Below are positions 1-7,519 of a DNA stretch of 64,000 bases, piece after piece (within the stretch, counting starts at the first letter, position 1; the number at the start of each line of letters is the position of its first letter). The DNA lies in contig NZ_CP148752.1 in assembly GCF_040448305.1 (NCBI RefSeq), forward strand, positions 5,185,501 through 5,249,500, in the 5' to 3' direction. A program made the position numbers and the translations under genes. The DNA comes from Pseudomonas fluorescens (GTDB lineage: Bacteria; Pseudomonadota; Gammaproteobacteria; Pseudomonadales; Pseudomonadaceae). Under the pieces are notes generated by a model. That model was not told where the DNA came from, searched no databases, and saw only the letters and a list, made by a program, of their open reading frames with translations.

Positions 1-634
1 GACGACCCAGCGGAATCTGCGTCTGCAAGGCTTCACGCTGTGCCTCGGGCAGTTCACGGGTCATATCGGTATCGATGAACCCTGGGGCCACCGAGTTTAC
101 CGTAATCGAACGCGAACCGACTTCACGCGCCAGTGCACGGCTGAAACCTTCCAGACCGGCCTTGGCGGCAGCGTAGTTTACTTGGCCTGCGTTGCCCATG
201 GCACCCACAACCGAACCAATACTGATAATTCGGCCCCAACGCGCCTTGGTCATGCCACGCAAAACGCCCTTGGACAGGCGGAACAGACTGTTCAGATTGG
301 TATCGACAACGTCATGCCACTCGTCGTCTTTCATGCGCATCATCAGGTTATCGCGGGTGATACCGGCATTGTTGACCAGGATCGCCGGCGCACCGAACTG
401 CTCCTGAATGCTCGCCAGGACTGCAGCCACGGACTCGTCGCTGGTGACGTTGAGCTCAAGACCGGTGCCCTGAATGCCGTTTTCTTTCAGGGTGGCGGCA
501 ATGCGCTCAGCGCCCGACGCGGAGGTCGCGGTACCCACGACGATGGCGCCCTGACGACCCAGTTCCAGGGCGATAGCCTGACCGATGCCACGACTTGCAC
601 CAGTGACCAGTGCAACTTTACCTTGCAGACTCAT
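1..634 (-). CDS. fabG: 3-oxoacyl-[acyl-carrier-protein] reductase FabG (3' end outside window)
   Basis: NADPH-dependent reductase of the first reductive step of type II fatty acid elongation, acting on 3-oxoacyl-ACP in the cytosol. About 211 of the usual ~247 residues are present; the C-terminus lies before position 1. Visible SDR features are the cofactor loop TGASRGIG (residues 11-18), NNAG (88-91), and the catalytic Ser141, Tyr154 and Lys158 (YAAAK). The start MSLQGKVALVTG is preceded by AGGAGAAG. It lies 16 bases downstream of fabD on the same strand, the standard fabD-fabG order; acpP would be expected next, outside the window. Certain. Confidence 0.97.
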   Translation of the reverse strand, partial: MSLQGKVALVTGASRGIGQAIALELGRQGAIVVGTATSASGAERIAATLKENGIQGTGLELNVTSDESVAAVLASIQEQFGAPAILVNNAGITRDNLMMRMKDDEWHDVVDTNLNSLFRLSKGVLRGMTKARWGRIISIGSVVGAMGNAGQVNYAAAKAGLEGFSRALAREVGSRSITVNSVAPGFIDTDMTRELPEAQREALQTQIPLGR

Positions 635-650
635 GCAAGCTTCTCCTGAT

Positions 651-1589
651 TCAGGCCAACGCTGCACGGGCGGCAGCGAAAGCGTCTGGGGTATTGAGGT
701 TGGATGTCGACACGCCTTCGGCGCAGCGCTTGTTCAGACCGGCCAGCACTTTGCCCGGACCGCATTCGACCAGTTGGGTCGCGCCCCTGGTGGCCAGCAC
801 CTGGACCGATTCAACCCAGCGCACTGGCTTGTAAAGCTGCTCAAGCAGATCGCGCTTGAGGGTTTCCAGATCGGCAGGCACATCAGCACTGACGTTCTGC
901 ACCACAGGAATTTGCGGGACCTGCCAGTCGATCGCGGCGATCGATTCGGCGAAACGCTCGGCCGCCGGACGCATCAGCTCGCAGTGGGACGGCACGCTGA
1001 CCGGCAACGGCATGGCGCGCTTGGCACCACGCGCCTTGCAGCCTTCGATGGCGCGCTCGACGGCAGCCTTGGCACCGGCGATGACCACCTGGCCCGGCGA
1101 GTTGAAATTGACCGCACTGACCACTTCGCCTTGCGCCGCTTCGGCACAGGCTGCCAGTACATCGGCATCGTCCAGACCGAGGATGGCGGCCATGCCGCCC
1201 TGCCCCGCCGGAACGGCCTCCTGCATCAGCTGACCACGACGTTCGACGAGCTTCACCGCATCGCCCAGGCTCAGACTGCCTGCCGCGACCAGCGCGCTGT
1301 ATTCACCCAGGCTGTGCCCGGCAACGTAAGCCGGACGTGCGCCACCTTCGGCCAGCCACAGACGCCACAAGGCGATAGAGGCGGTCAGAATGGCCGGTTG
1401 GGTTTTATCGGTTTGATTGAGTTGCTCTTCCGGCCCTTGCTGGGTCAGTGCCCACAGGTCGTAACCCAGTGCATCGGAAGCTTCTTTGAATGTTTCAAGG
1501 ACAACCGGATGTTGTGCGCCCAACTCGGCGAGCATGCCGAGGGACTGCGAACCCTGTCCGGGAAAGACGAATGCGAGGGAAGCAGACAT
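651..1589 (-). CDS. fabD: malonyl-CoA:ACP transacylase FabD
   Basis: Transfers malonyl from CoA to ACP to supply fatty acid elongation. The 312-residue length is typical. It shows the N-terminal FPGQGSQ motif (residues 9-15) and the nucleophile motif GHSLGEYSAL with Ser93; a later VPSHCELM segment supplies the catalytic His. I chose the ATG at 1589 (MSASLAFVFPGQGSQ) because the upstream in-frame extension is not family-like and AGGGG lies just before this ATG. A 125-base gap separates it from plsX upstream, enough to hold a secondary promoter, but I see no convincing consensus there. Confidence 0.97.
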   Translation of the reverse strand: MSASLAFVFPGQGSQSLGMLAELGAQHPVVLETFKEASDALGYDLWALTQQGPEEQLNQTDKTQPAILTASIALWRLWLAEGGARPAYVAGHSLGEYSALVAAGSLSLGDAVKLVERRGQLMQEAVPAGQGGMAAILGLDDADVLAACAEAAQGEVVSAVNFNSPGQVVIAGAKAAVERAIEGCKARGAKRAMPLPVSVPSHCELMRPAAERFAESIAAIDWQVPQIPVVQNVSADVPADLETLKRDLLEQLYKPVRWVESVQVLATRGATQLVECGPGKVLAGLNKRCAEGVSTSNLNTPDAFAAARAALA

Positions 1590-1714
1590 GTAACAAGCCC
1601 CTAATGATCTTGTCGTCGGAGAGTTGGCGCCCCGCTTTGGGGACGCAAGAAACTGACAGTTGGATGGTCCATCGAACCAAGCGGTCACATTTAAGCATTG
1701 TCCGACGAAAACGC

Positions 1715-2725
1715 CTAAAGCAACAAATCCTCCAGACGACCGTGCAGGCGCTCGGGAAGATTCTCCTGAATCTCGATCAAGGCGCGCGCAATGGCACTCT
1801 GAAACCCCTGGACCCCAGCAGAACCGTGGCTTTTCACCACAATCCCCTGCAAGCCGAGAAAGCTCGCGCCGTTGTGCCGGGCAGGCGCCAGCTCAGCCTG
1901 CAGACGCTTCATCAACGGCAGTGCCAGCGCACCGACCACGCGAGAGGCCACGTTCTTCCTGAACAACGCCTCGATGCGCCCGGCAATCATGGTCGCCAGA
2001 CCTTCGCTGGATTTGAGCAGGATGTTACCGACAAAACCGTCGCACACCACCACATCCGCTTCGCCACGGTACAAACCGTCGCCCTCGATAAAGCCGATGT
2101 AATTGATGCCCCGGGCGCCTTGCAACAACGTCGCTGCCAGCTTGACCTGCTGATTGCCCTTGATGTCTTCGGTGCCGATGTTCAGCAACGCCACCCGTGG
2201 ACGCACTATGCCCAGGGTTTCCGCCGCAACCGAGCCCATGACCGCAAACTGCAACAGATGCTCGGCACTGCAATCGACGTTGGCGCCCAGGTCGAGCAAT
2301 TGGCAGTAACCCTTTTGTGTCGGAATCGCCGCGACCATGGCCGGACGGTCAATGCCCGGCAAAGTCTTGAGCACGAACCGCGACAACGCCATCAGCGCCC
2401 CGGTGTTGCCGGCACTGACACAGGCCTGGACCTTGCCGTCACGCAACAACTCAAGCGCAACGCGCATCGATGAGTCGGGCTTGCCACGCAGGGCCTGGGC
2501 GGGTTTTTCGTCCATGGTGATGACTTCGCTCGCCGGGGTAATCGACAGGCGCGCGCGATCCACAGCCGAATGGCCAGCGATCAATTCTTCAAGAAGGGAG
2601 GGTTGACCGACGAGGGTCAGGTGCAGCGAGGGTGTAGCAGACAGGCAAGCAAGGCTGGCCTGAACAATGCTGCGGGGACCGAAGTCCCCGCCCATTGCGT
2701 CAATCGCGATGACTTGAGCGGACAA
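1715..2725 (-). CDS. plsX: phosphate acyltransferase PlsX
   Basis: Converts acyl-ACP to acyl-phosphate for glycerol-3-phosphate acylation, the entry step of phospholipid synthesis; a peripheral membrane enzyme. The protein is 336 residues and begins MSAQVIAIDAMGGDFGP, with the family AMGGDFGP motif at residues 9-16, a VSAGNTGALMA segment near residues 98-108, and the later GFVGNILLK stretch. It sits 4 bases after rpmF, in the conserved yceD-rpmF-plsX-fabD-fabG arrangement, so it is probably cotranscribed with both. Confidence 0.97.
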   Translation of the reverse strand: MSAQVIAIDAMGGDFGPRSIVQASLACLSATPSLHLTLVGQPSLLEELIAGHSAVDRARLSITPASEVITMDEKPAQALRGKPDSSMRVALELLRDGKVQACVSAGNTGALMALSRFVLKTLPGIDRPAMVAAIPTQKGYCQLLDLGANVDCSAEHLLQFAVMGSVAAETLGIVRPRVALLNIGTEDIKGNQQVKLAATLLQGARGINYIGFIEGDGLYRGEADVVVCDGFVGNILLKSSEGLATMIAGRIEALFRKNVASRVVGALALPLMKRLQAELAPARHNGASFLGLQGIVVKSHGSAGVQGFQSAIARALIEIQENLPERLHGRLEDLLL

Positions 2726-2729
2726 GTGA

Positions 2730-2912
2730 TTACTCGTCAGCGCCCTTGTCGATCACTTTACGGCCACGGTATACGCCTTCTGGCGATACGTGGTGACGCA
2801 GGTGAACTTCACCGGTGGTTTTTTCTACAGACAGGGTGCTAGCCTCGAGAGCGTCGTGCGAACGGCGCATGTCACGGGCAGAGCGGGATTTTTTGTTCTG
2901 CTGAACAGCCAT
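2730..2912 (-). CDS. rpmF: 50S ribosomal protein L32
   Basis: Sixty-residue basic protein starting [17 protein letters not shown], the L32 signature; it belongs to the large ribosomal subunit. It contains no cysteines, so it is the zinc-independent form. It lies between yceD (13-base gap) and plsX (4-base gap), linking ribosome and membrane lipid synthesis in one transcription unit, as is common in proteobacteria. Confidence 0.98.
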
Positions 2913-2925
2913 AATTGATTAACTC

Positions 2926-3453
2926 CTAAACGTTTGGGTCACGCTTTAACTGCGCCAATACACTGAACGGGTTGGACCGCGTTACCTCGTCCTCGCTCGG
3001 TTCGGGCTCATCGAGACCCGCCGGCTGCTGGCATTCTTCCGGATGATGAGCAGGCACAATGGGCAAGGCAAGCAGAAGCTCCTCCTCGATCAGTGACTGC
3101 AGATCCAAAGGATCTTCGCCCAGTTCCAGCACGTCATAACCTTTCGGCAACGACTGGGTATTCGCACCCTCCTTCACCACGGCGTAACTGCATTCGCTGT
3201 GGATCGGCAGGGTGACCAGCTCAAGACAACGCTGGCAAACCATTTTGACTTCAGTGTCGATAAAGCTGTGGATGACCACAGATTTACGTTCATCTCGTTC
3301 AAAAACGAATTTAGCCTGCACCGTACCGACATTGTCGGAAAGCGGGTCGCAGAGTCTCTCCAAATCGGCCAGCAGCATTTCACCTTGAAGGGTGGTGCCA
3401 CGATCAGCCAATTTGCGCGGGTCAACGTGAGGTGGAATCGGGTCATTCAACAT
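2926..3453 (-). CDS. yceD: YceD/DUF177 family protein (23S rRNA accumulation protein)
   Basis: Conserved cytosolic protein of the YceD family, linked in E. coli and plants to 23S rRNA accumulation; the biochemical role is not settled. It has 175 residues beginning MLNDPIPPHVDPRKLADRG, with the family CxxC segment MVCQRCLELV near residues 71-80 and an acidic C-terminal half. The N-terminal DPRKLADRG motif argues that the ATG at 3453 is the true start. A near-consensus sigma-70 promoter lies so close that the predicted mRNA leader would be only about 2-4 nt. First gene of the yceD-rpmF-plsX unit. Confidence 0.93.
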   Translation of the reverse strand: MLNDPIPPHVDPRKLADRGTTLQGEMLLADLERLCDPLSDNVGTVQAKFVFERDERKSVVIHSFIDTEVKMVCQRCLELVTLPIHSECSYAVVKEGANTQSLPKGYDVLELGEDPLDLQSLIEEELLLALPIVPAHHPEECQQPAGLDEPEPSEDEVTRSNPFSVLAQLKRDPNV

Positions 3454-3462
3454 AGGCGCAGC

Positions 3463-3490
3463 ATTATAGGGATGCCCCCGCCCATGTCAA
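3463..3490 (-). promoter_or_regulatory. strong sigma-70 promoter for yceD-rpmF-plsX
   Basis: On the minus strand TTGACA (3485-3490) is followed after 16 bases by TATAAT (3463-3468). The yceD ATG starts only 9 bases after the -10 hexamer, so transcription would begin just 2-4 bases before the start codon. Confidence 0.75.
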
Positions 3491-3558
3491 AGGAAATTCA
3501 GCCCTGTCCGTCACTTGGAAGCCTCGCTAGAATTCGCACACGCCTTATGGAGTTGCGC

Positions 3559-4137
3559 ATGCTGCCTTTATTACTCGCTTCTGGCTCGGTCTATCGCCGG
3601 GAATTACTGACCCGCCTGCAACTGCCATTCACTTGCAGCTCGCCGGATATCGACGAAAGCCATCGCCCAGGCGAATCCGCCACCGAACTGGTCAAGCGTC
3701 TCGCCGAAGAGAAAGCGCGCGCCCTGGCCGACAGCCATACCGCTCATCTGATAATCGGCTCCGACCAGGTTGCCGTGCTGGAAAACCGGATTATCGGCAA
3801 GCCCCACACGTTCGAAAAAGCCCGCGAACAACTGCTGGCCGCCAGCGGTGCCAGCGTGACGTTCCTGACCGGCCTGGCCCTGCTCAACAGCCAGACCGGG
3901 CACTGTCAGGTCGACTGCGTGCCGTTCACCGTACACATGCGCACACTCGATGCAATCCGCATCGAACGCTACCTGCACGCCGAGCAACCCTACGACTGCG
4001 CTGGCAGCTTCAAGGCCGAAGGCCTGGGGGTCTGCCTGTTTCGCAGTACCGAGGGACCTGACGCCACCAGCCTGGTCGGCCTGCCGCTGATTCGACTGAT
4101 CGACATGTTGCTGGCCGAAGGCGTGCAAATACCCTGA
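3559..4137 (+). CDS. maf: Maf/YceF family nucleotide pyrophosphatase
   Basis: Maf-family nucleoside triphosphate pyrophosphatase, thought to remove non-canonical or modified nucleotides. From the ATG at 3559 the protein has 192 residues, the usual length, and begins LPLLLASGSVYRRELL, the family (L/A)AS.S.RR motif. Further hallmarks are SPDIDES near residue 30, the IIGSDQV catalytic segment with Asp near residue 70, and the CAGSFKAEGLG stretch near 147-157. An in-frame ATG at 3547 would add four residues and is less family-like. Divergent from yceD; a poor promoter with -10 TAGAAT (3528-3533) lies upstream. Confidence 0.95.
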   Translation: MLPLLLASGSVYRRELLTRLQLPFTCSSPDIDESHRPGESATELVKRLAEEKARALADSHTAHLIIGSDQVAVLENRIIGKPHTFEKAREQLLAASGASVTFLTGLALLNSQTGHCQVDCVPFTVHMRTLDAIRIERYLHAEQPYDCAGSFKAEGLGVCLFRSTEGPDATSLVGLPLIRLIDMLLAEGVQIP

Positions 4138-4148
4138 ATCCCATTACT

Positions 4149-4176
4149 AAAAAACCGGCCACGCAGGCTGGTTTTT
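4149..4176. terminator. bidirectional terminator between maf and sppA
   Basis: AAAACCGGCC and GGCTGGTTTT form a 10-bp stem (one G-U) around a short ACGCA loop, with A and T runs on the two sides. It sits between the convergent maf and sppA genes. Confidence 0.75.
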
Positions 4177-4191
4177 CATGTCACCACAATA

Positions 4192-5181
4192 TCAACGCAA
4201 CGACGGACCGTTAAAACCCATCCACATCGCCAAATGCTCAGCCACGCTGGCACCGAGTTTTTTCGAGAAGCGATCGAATGGCGACTCCTGAACGGTAAAG
4301 TCCACCAGTTCTTTCTCGCCGATCACATCCCGCGCAACCGAACTGGCGTTACCCAACCCATCGATCAACCCCAGCGGCAGCGCCTGCTCGCCGGACCAGA
4401 CCAGGCCGGAGAACAGTTCCGGATGCTCCTTGTCCCTCAGGCGATCGCCACGGCCCTGCTTGACGCTGCTGATGAACTGCTTGTGGGTCGTATCGAGCAC
4501 GCCCTGCCAGAAGGCGGTTTCTTCCGGTTTCTGTGGCTGGAACGGATCGAGGAACGACTTGTGCTCGCCAGAGGTGTAAGTGCGACGCTCGACGCCCAGT
4601 TTCTCCATGGTGCCGACAAAGCCATAACCGGCTGCCGTCACACCGATGGAGCCGACCAGGCTCGCCTTGTCGGCGTAGATCTGATCTGCCGCGCTGGCGA
4701 TGTAGTAAGCACCGGAAGCCCCCAGATCGGAAATGACCGCATAGAGCTTGATATCCGGGTGCAGGCCGCGCAGACGACGGATCTCGTCATAGACATAACC
4801 CGACTGCACCGGACTGCCGCCCGGGCTGTTGATGCGCAGGATGACGCCCTTGACCTTCTTGTCCTCGAACGCCGCGCGCAGGCTGCCAACGATATTGTCT
4901 GCGCTGGCCGGCTCCTTGTCGGCAATCATGCCTGTCACATCGATCAACGCCGTGTAATTGGCACCGAGGGTAGCGGCCTTCTCCATGTCCATCAGCGGCG
5001 AAAACAGGGCAATTGCGCCGAACAGATACACAAAAGTCAGTAATTTGAAGAATATCCCCCAGCGACGGGACCGGCGCTGCTCCTGCACGCCGGCCAGCAG
5101 CGTCTTTTCCAGCAGCTTCCAGCTCTTGTCGTCACCGCTCTCTGCGCTCGCCTTGGCGGGCGCCTTCCATTCGTCGGTCAT
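4192..5181 (-). CDS. sppA: S49 family signal peptide peptidase SppA (short form)
   Basis: Inner-membrane serine protease that degrades cleaved signal peptides. The protein has 329 residues with one N-terminal transmembrane segment (about residues 43-62) and a single S49 domain, so it is the short Ser-Lys dyad form, not the 67-kDa E. coli type. The nucleophile lies in DLGASGAYYIAS (near residue 155) and the base is probably the Lys of SGEHKSFLDPF. I chose ATG at 5181 because GGGGTGG sits 7 bases before it; an in-frame GTG at 5190 would overlap that site. It follows the HAD gene by 24 bases and is probably cotranscribed. Confidence 0.94.
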   Translation of the reverse strand: MTDEWKAPAKASAESGDDKSWKLLEKTLLAGVQEQRRSRRWGIFFKLLTFVYLFGAIALFSPLMDMEKAATLGANYTALIDVTGMIADKEPASADNIVGSLRAAFEDKKVKGVILRINSPGGSPVQSGYVYDEIRRLRGLHPDIKLYAVISDLGASGAYYIASAADQIYADKASLVGSIGVTAAGYGFVGTMEKLGVERRTYTSGEHKSFLDPFQPQKPEETAFWQGVLDTTHKQFISSVKQGRGDRLRDKEHPELFSGLVWSGEQALPLGLIDGLGNASSVARDVIGEKELVDFTVQESPFDRFSKKLGASVAEHLAMWMGFNGPSLR

Positions 5182-5205
5182 GCCATCCACCCCAAATACA
5201 ACCGG

Positions 5206-5868
5206 TTAAGCCCGCTGACTGAGCCAGGCATGCAATTCTGAAAAGCGGTCGATGGCCAGTCGCGGCTCATACAACTTCAACGCATCGATCGATTGAGCGC
5301 CATAACTGACGGCCACCGAGCCCATGCCGGCGTTGCGCGCCATCTGCAAATCAAAGGACGAATCACCGACCATCAACGCCTGTTCCGGGCGAACCTCGCA
5401 ATGGGCCAGGATTTGCTCAAGCATCAGCGGATGGGGCTTGCTGGCGGTCTCGTCGGCAGCGCGGGTGATATCGAAGTAATTCTCCCAGCCATGGGACTTC
5501 AGCACCCGATCCAGCCCGCGACGGGCCTTGCCGGTCGCCACAGCCAGATGATAACCCTCGGCACGAAATGCCTCGAGCGACTCGACCACACCCTCGAACA
5601 GCGGCGAAGGCACAGCCTCCGACGCAATGTAATGCTCAGCATAGTGCTCACGGAACGCGATCAGCTCGGCATCATCGATTTCGGGGTACAGAGTGCGGAT
5701 CGCTTCCGGCAAGCCCAGGCCGATGATGCCCTTGACGGCCAGATCATCGCGCAGCTCAAAGCCGGAACGCTGCGAGGCAACGTGCATCGCCTCGACAATC
5801 CGGCCAATGGAATCGGCCAGGGTGCCATCCCAATCAAAGATCAGCAGCTTGTAATCAGATGGGCGCAC
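5206..5868 (-). CDS. HAD-IA family phosphatase (phosphoglycolate-phosphatase-like)
   Basis: Haloacid dehalogenase superfamily hydrolase of 220 residues, probably acting on a small phosphate ester; the substrate cannot be read from sequence. Motif I DWDGTLADS is at residues 12-20, motif II VATGKARRG at about 113-121, and motif III/IV KPHPLMLEQ with VGDSSFDLQMA near 143-180. The start overlaps the 3' end of rluC by 14 bases, implying translational coupling. The same neighbour pair occurs in P. aeruginosa (recollection, around PA2974-PA2975). Confidence 0.92.
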   Translation of the reverse strand: MRPSDYKLLIFDWDGTLADSIGRIVEAMHVASQRSGFELRDDLAVKGIIGLGLPEAIRTLYPEIDDAELIAFREHYAEHYIASEAVPSPLFEGVVESLEAFRAEGYHLAVATGKARRGLDRVLKSHGWENYFDITRAADETASKPHPLMLEQILAHCEVRPEQALMVGDSSFDLQMARNAGMGSVAVSYGAQSIDALKLYEPRLAIDRFSELHAWLSQRA

Positions 5869-6817
5869 TCAATCGCTCCACGGTTTTGGCCCACATCTCG
5901 TCGACCGGCGCTTGCAGCTTCAGCTCACCGCCATCGGGAAGCGGCACGGTCAGCATGTAGGCGTGCAGGAACAGGCGCTTGCCGCCCAGATCGCGAATTT
6001 CCTTACTGAAATCGTCATCGCCGTACTTGGTGTCGCCGGCAATGCAGTGCCCGGCGTGCAACGTGTGGACGCGGATCTGGTGAGTGCGGCCGGTGATCGG
6101 CTTGGCTTCAATCAGGGTGGCAAAGTCGCCAAAGCGACGCAGGACCTTGAACACGGTCACAGACTCCTTGCCCTCCTCCTCGTCGACCTCGACCATACGC
6201 TCACCGGAGCGCAGATTGCTCTTGCCGAGCGACGCTCGAACTTGCTTGATCGAGGATGCCCAGTTACCGCGAACCAGCGCCATATAGCGCTTATCAACGC
6301 CATCACCGCGCAAGGCTGTGTGCAAGTGACGCAGCATGCTGCGCTTCTTGGCGATCATCAGCAGGCCGGAGGTGTCACGATCGAGACGATGAACCAGTTC
6401 GAGTTCCTTGCAATCGGGACGCAACTGACGAAAGGCTTCGATGACTCCGTAGTTCAAGCCGCTGCCGCCGTGAACGGCGATGCCGCAAGGCTTGTTGATC
6501 ACGATCAGCGCCTTGTCTTCGAAGACAATCGAGGCCTCGAGCCGCTGCAGCAGGCCTTGTGCCAGTGGTACCGGCTCGTCGCGCTCAGGCACGCGAACCG
6601 GCGGCACGCGCACGATATCGCCCGCCTGCAGCTTGTACTCGGGCTTGATCCGACCTTTGTTCACGCGCACTTCGCCCTTGCGCAAAATGCGGTAAATCAA
6701 GGTCTTGGGCACGCCTTTGAGTCGGGCGAGAAGGAAATTATCAATGCGCTGGCCGGCATATTCCGGCGAGACCTCAAGCAGTTGTACGCCTGGAGTCGGG
6801 GGGGTAGTCGTCGTCAT
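5855..6817 (-). CDS. rluC: 23S rRNA pseudouridine synthase RluC
   Basis: Isomerises uridines in 23S rRNA (positions 955/2504/2580 in E. coli). The 320-residue protein has an N-terminal S4 RNA-binding domain (about residues 20-80, with GQRIDNFLLARL) and the RluA-family catalytic motif HRLDRDTSGLLM containing the essential Asp near residue 144, followed by GRTHQIRVH near 240. Divergently oriented from rne, with a shared upstream region of 702 bases. Close paralogue RluD is unlikely given the rne/HAD context. Confidence 0.95.
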   Translation of the reverse strand: MTTTTPPTPGVQLLEVSPEYAGQRIDNFLLARLKGVPKTLIYRILRKGEVRVNKGRIKPEYKLQAGDIVRVPPVRVPERDEPVPLAQGLLQRLEASIVFEDKALIVINKPCGIAVHGGSGLNYGVIEAFRQLRPDCKELELVHRLDRDTSGLLMIAKKRSMLRHLHTALRGDGVDKRYMALVRGNWASSIKQVRASLGKSNLRSGERMVEVDEEEGKESVTVFKVLRRFGDFATLIEAKPITGRTHQIRVHTLHAGHCIAGDTKYGDDDFSKEIRDLGGKRLFLHAYMLTVPLPDGGELKLQAPVDEMWAKTVERLSAPI

Positions 6818-6846
6818 GGCGCGGATGATAACAATTTTTTATGGAA

Positions 6847-6875
6847 TTGAAGCACTTAATCATTGCTGCTATAGT
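6847..6875 (+). promoter_or_regulatory. probable sigma-70 promoter of rne
   Basis: TTGAAG (6847-6852), 17-base spacer, TATAGT (6870-6875). It would start a transcript near 6882, about 640 bases before the rne ATG. Confidence 0.55.
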
Positions 6876-6879
6876 CGCG

Positions 6880-7519
6880 AACGTCGCCAAAAGCGGCCTG
6901 GACAGCGGACCAACGGTCAAAAACCGGCCCTGACCAACGCAATTCACCAGGACGCGAGGCCGTCCTACGGGGCTTTCGCTACGTAACGGTGGAGTTTGCA
7001 GGTGTAACGAGCGCAGGTGACATGAGGCCTGAATCACGCCACAAAGCAGAGTTTTTCACTCGTTTTGCGAGCCATATTCACGGCCAGTTCACAAAGTGCA
7101 GTCAGTTGCGAATGACCCCGAGCGAAGGCATCGGAAACAACGCCTAAATTAGCCATGATGCGTGACCTCCCCTTTCGGAGCTCACGGTAAATGCCAACCC
7201 GCTGCGGATTCTGCGCGCGGCAGCACCCGAATTATCAGGGATACGTGTAGGGTGGAGATGCACAACCGCCGGACTGTGTAGCAACAGGCTTTCTCAAGAC
7301 GCTTCATCTCGTCCACAGCCGCTGGTTGATTCCTCCTCCTGACTGAGTGCTTAAGTAGCCACAGCAAGCAGGACGCGTACGTCGCGATGAAGGCCCACAT
7401 TGGCCGGACTTCGCTGGACACGGGAAATGGCCAACCACTCCCGACGCACCTGACACCGACCGTGAGAAGTCGTGTGTGCCGAACGCCGTTTCCGGCAGCC
7501 CGGAAACCGACGGTACTAC
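6880..7519 (+). ncRNA. long rne 5' untranslated leader (possible rne-type autoregulatory RNA)
   Basis: No convincing ORF occupies these ~640 bases. The best promoter candidate is at the far upstream end, so the stretch is probably transcribed as the rne leader. In E. coli the 361-nt rne leader senses RNase E activity, and a structured rne leader motif has been described for other gammaproteobacteria. I infer an equivalent role; I could not fold or align the RNA. Short complementary GC segments occur around 7160-7260 but I do not claim a specific structure. Confidence 0.5.

Noticed and set aside
585..1604. 339-codon open frame on the plus strand over fabD
   Set aside because: It is the opposite strand of fabD and fabD is complete with catalytic motifs.
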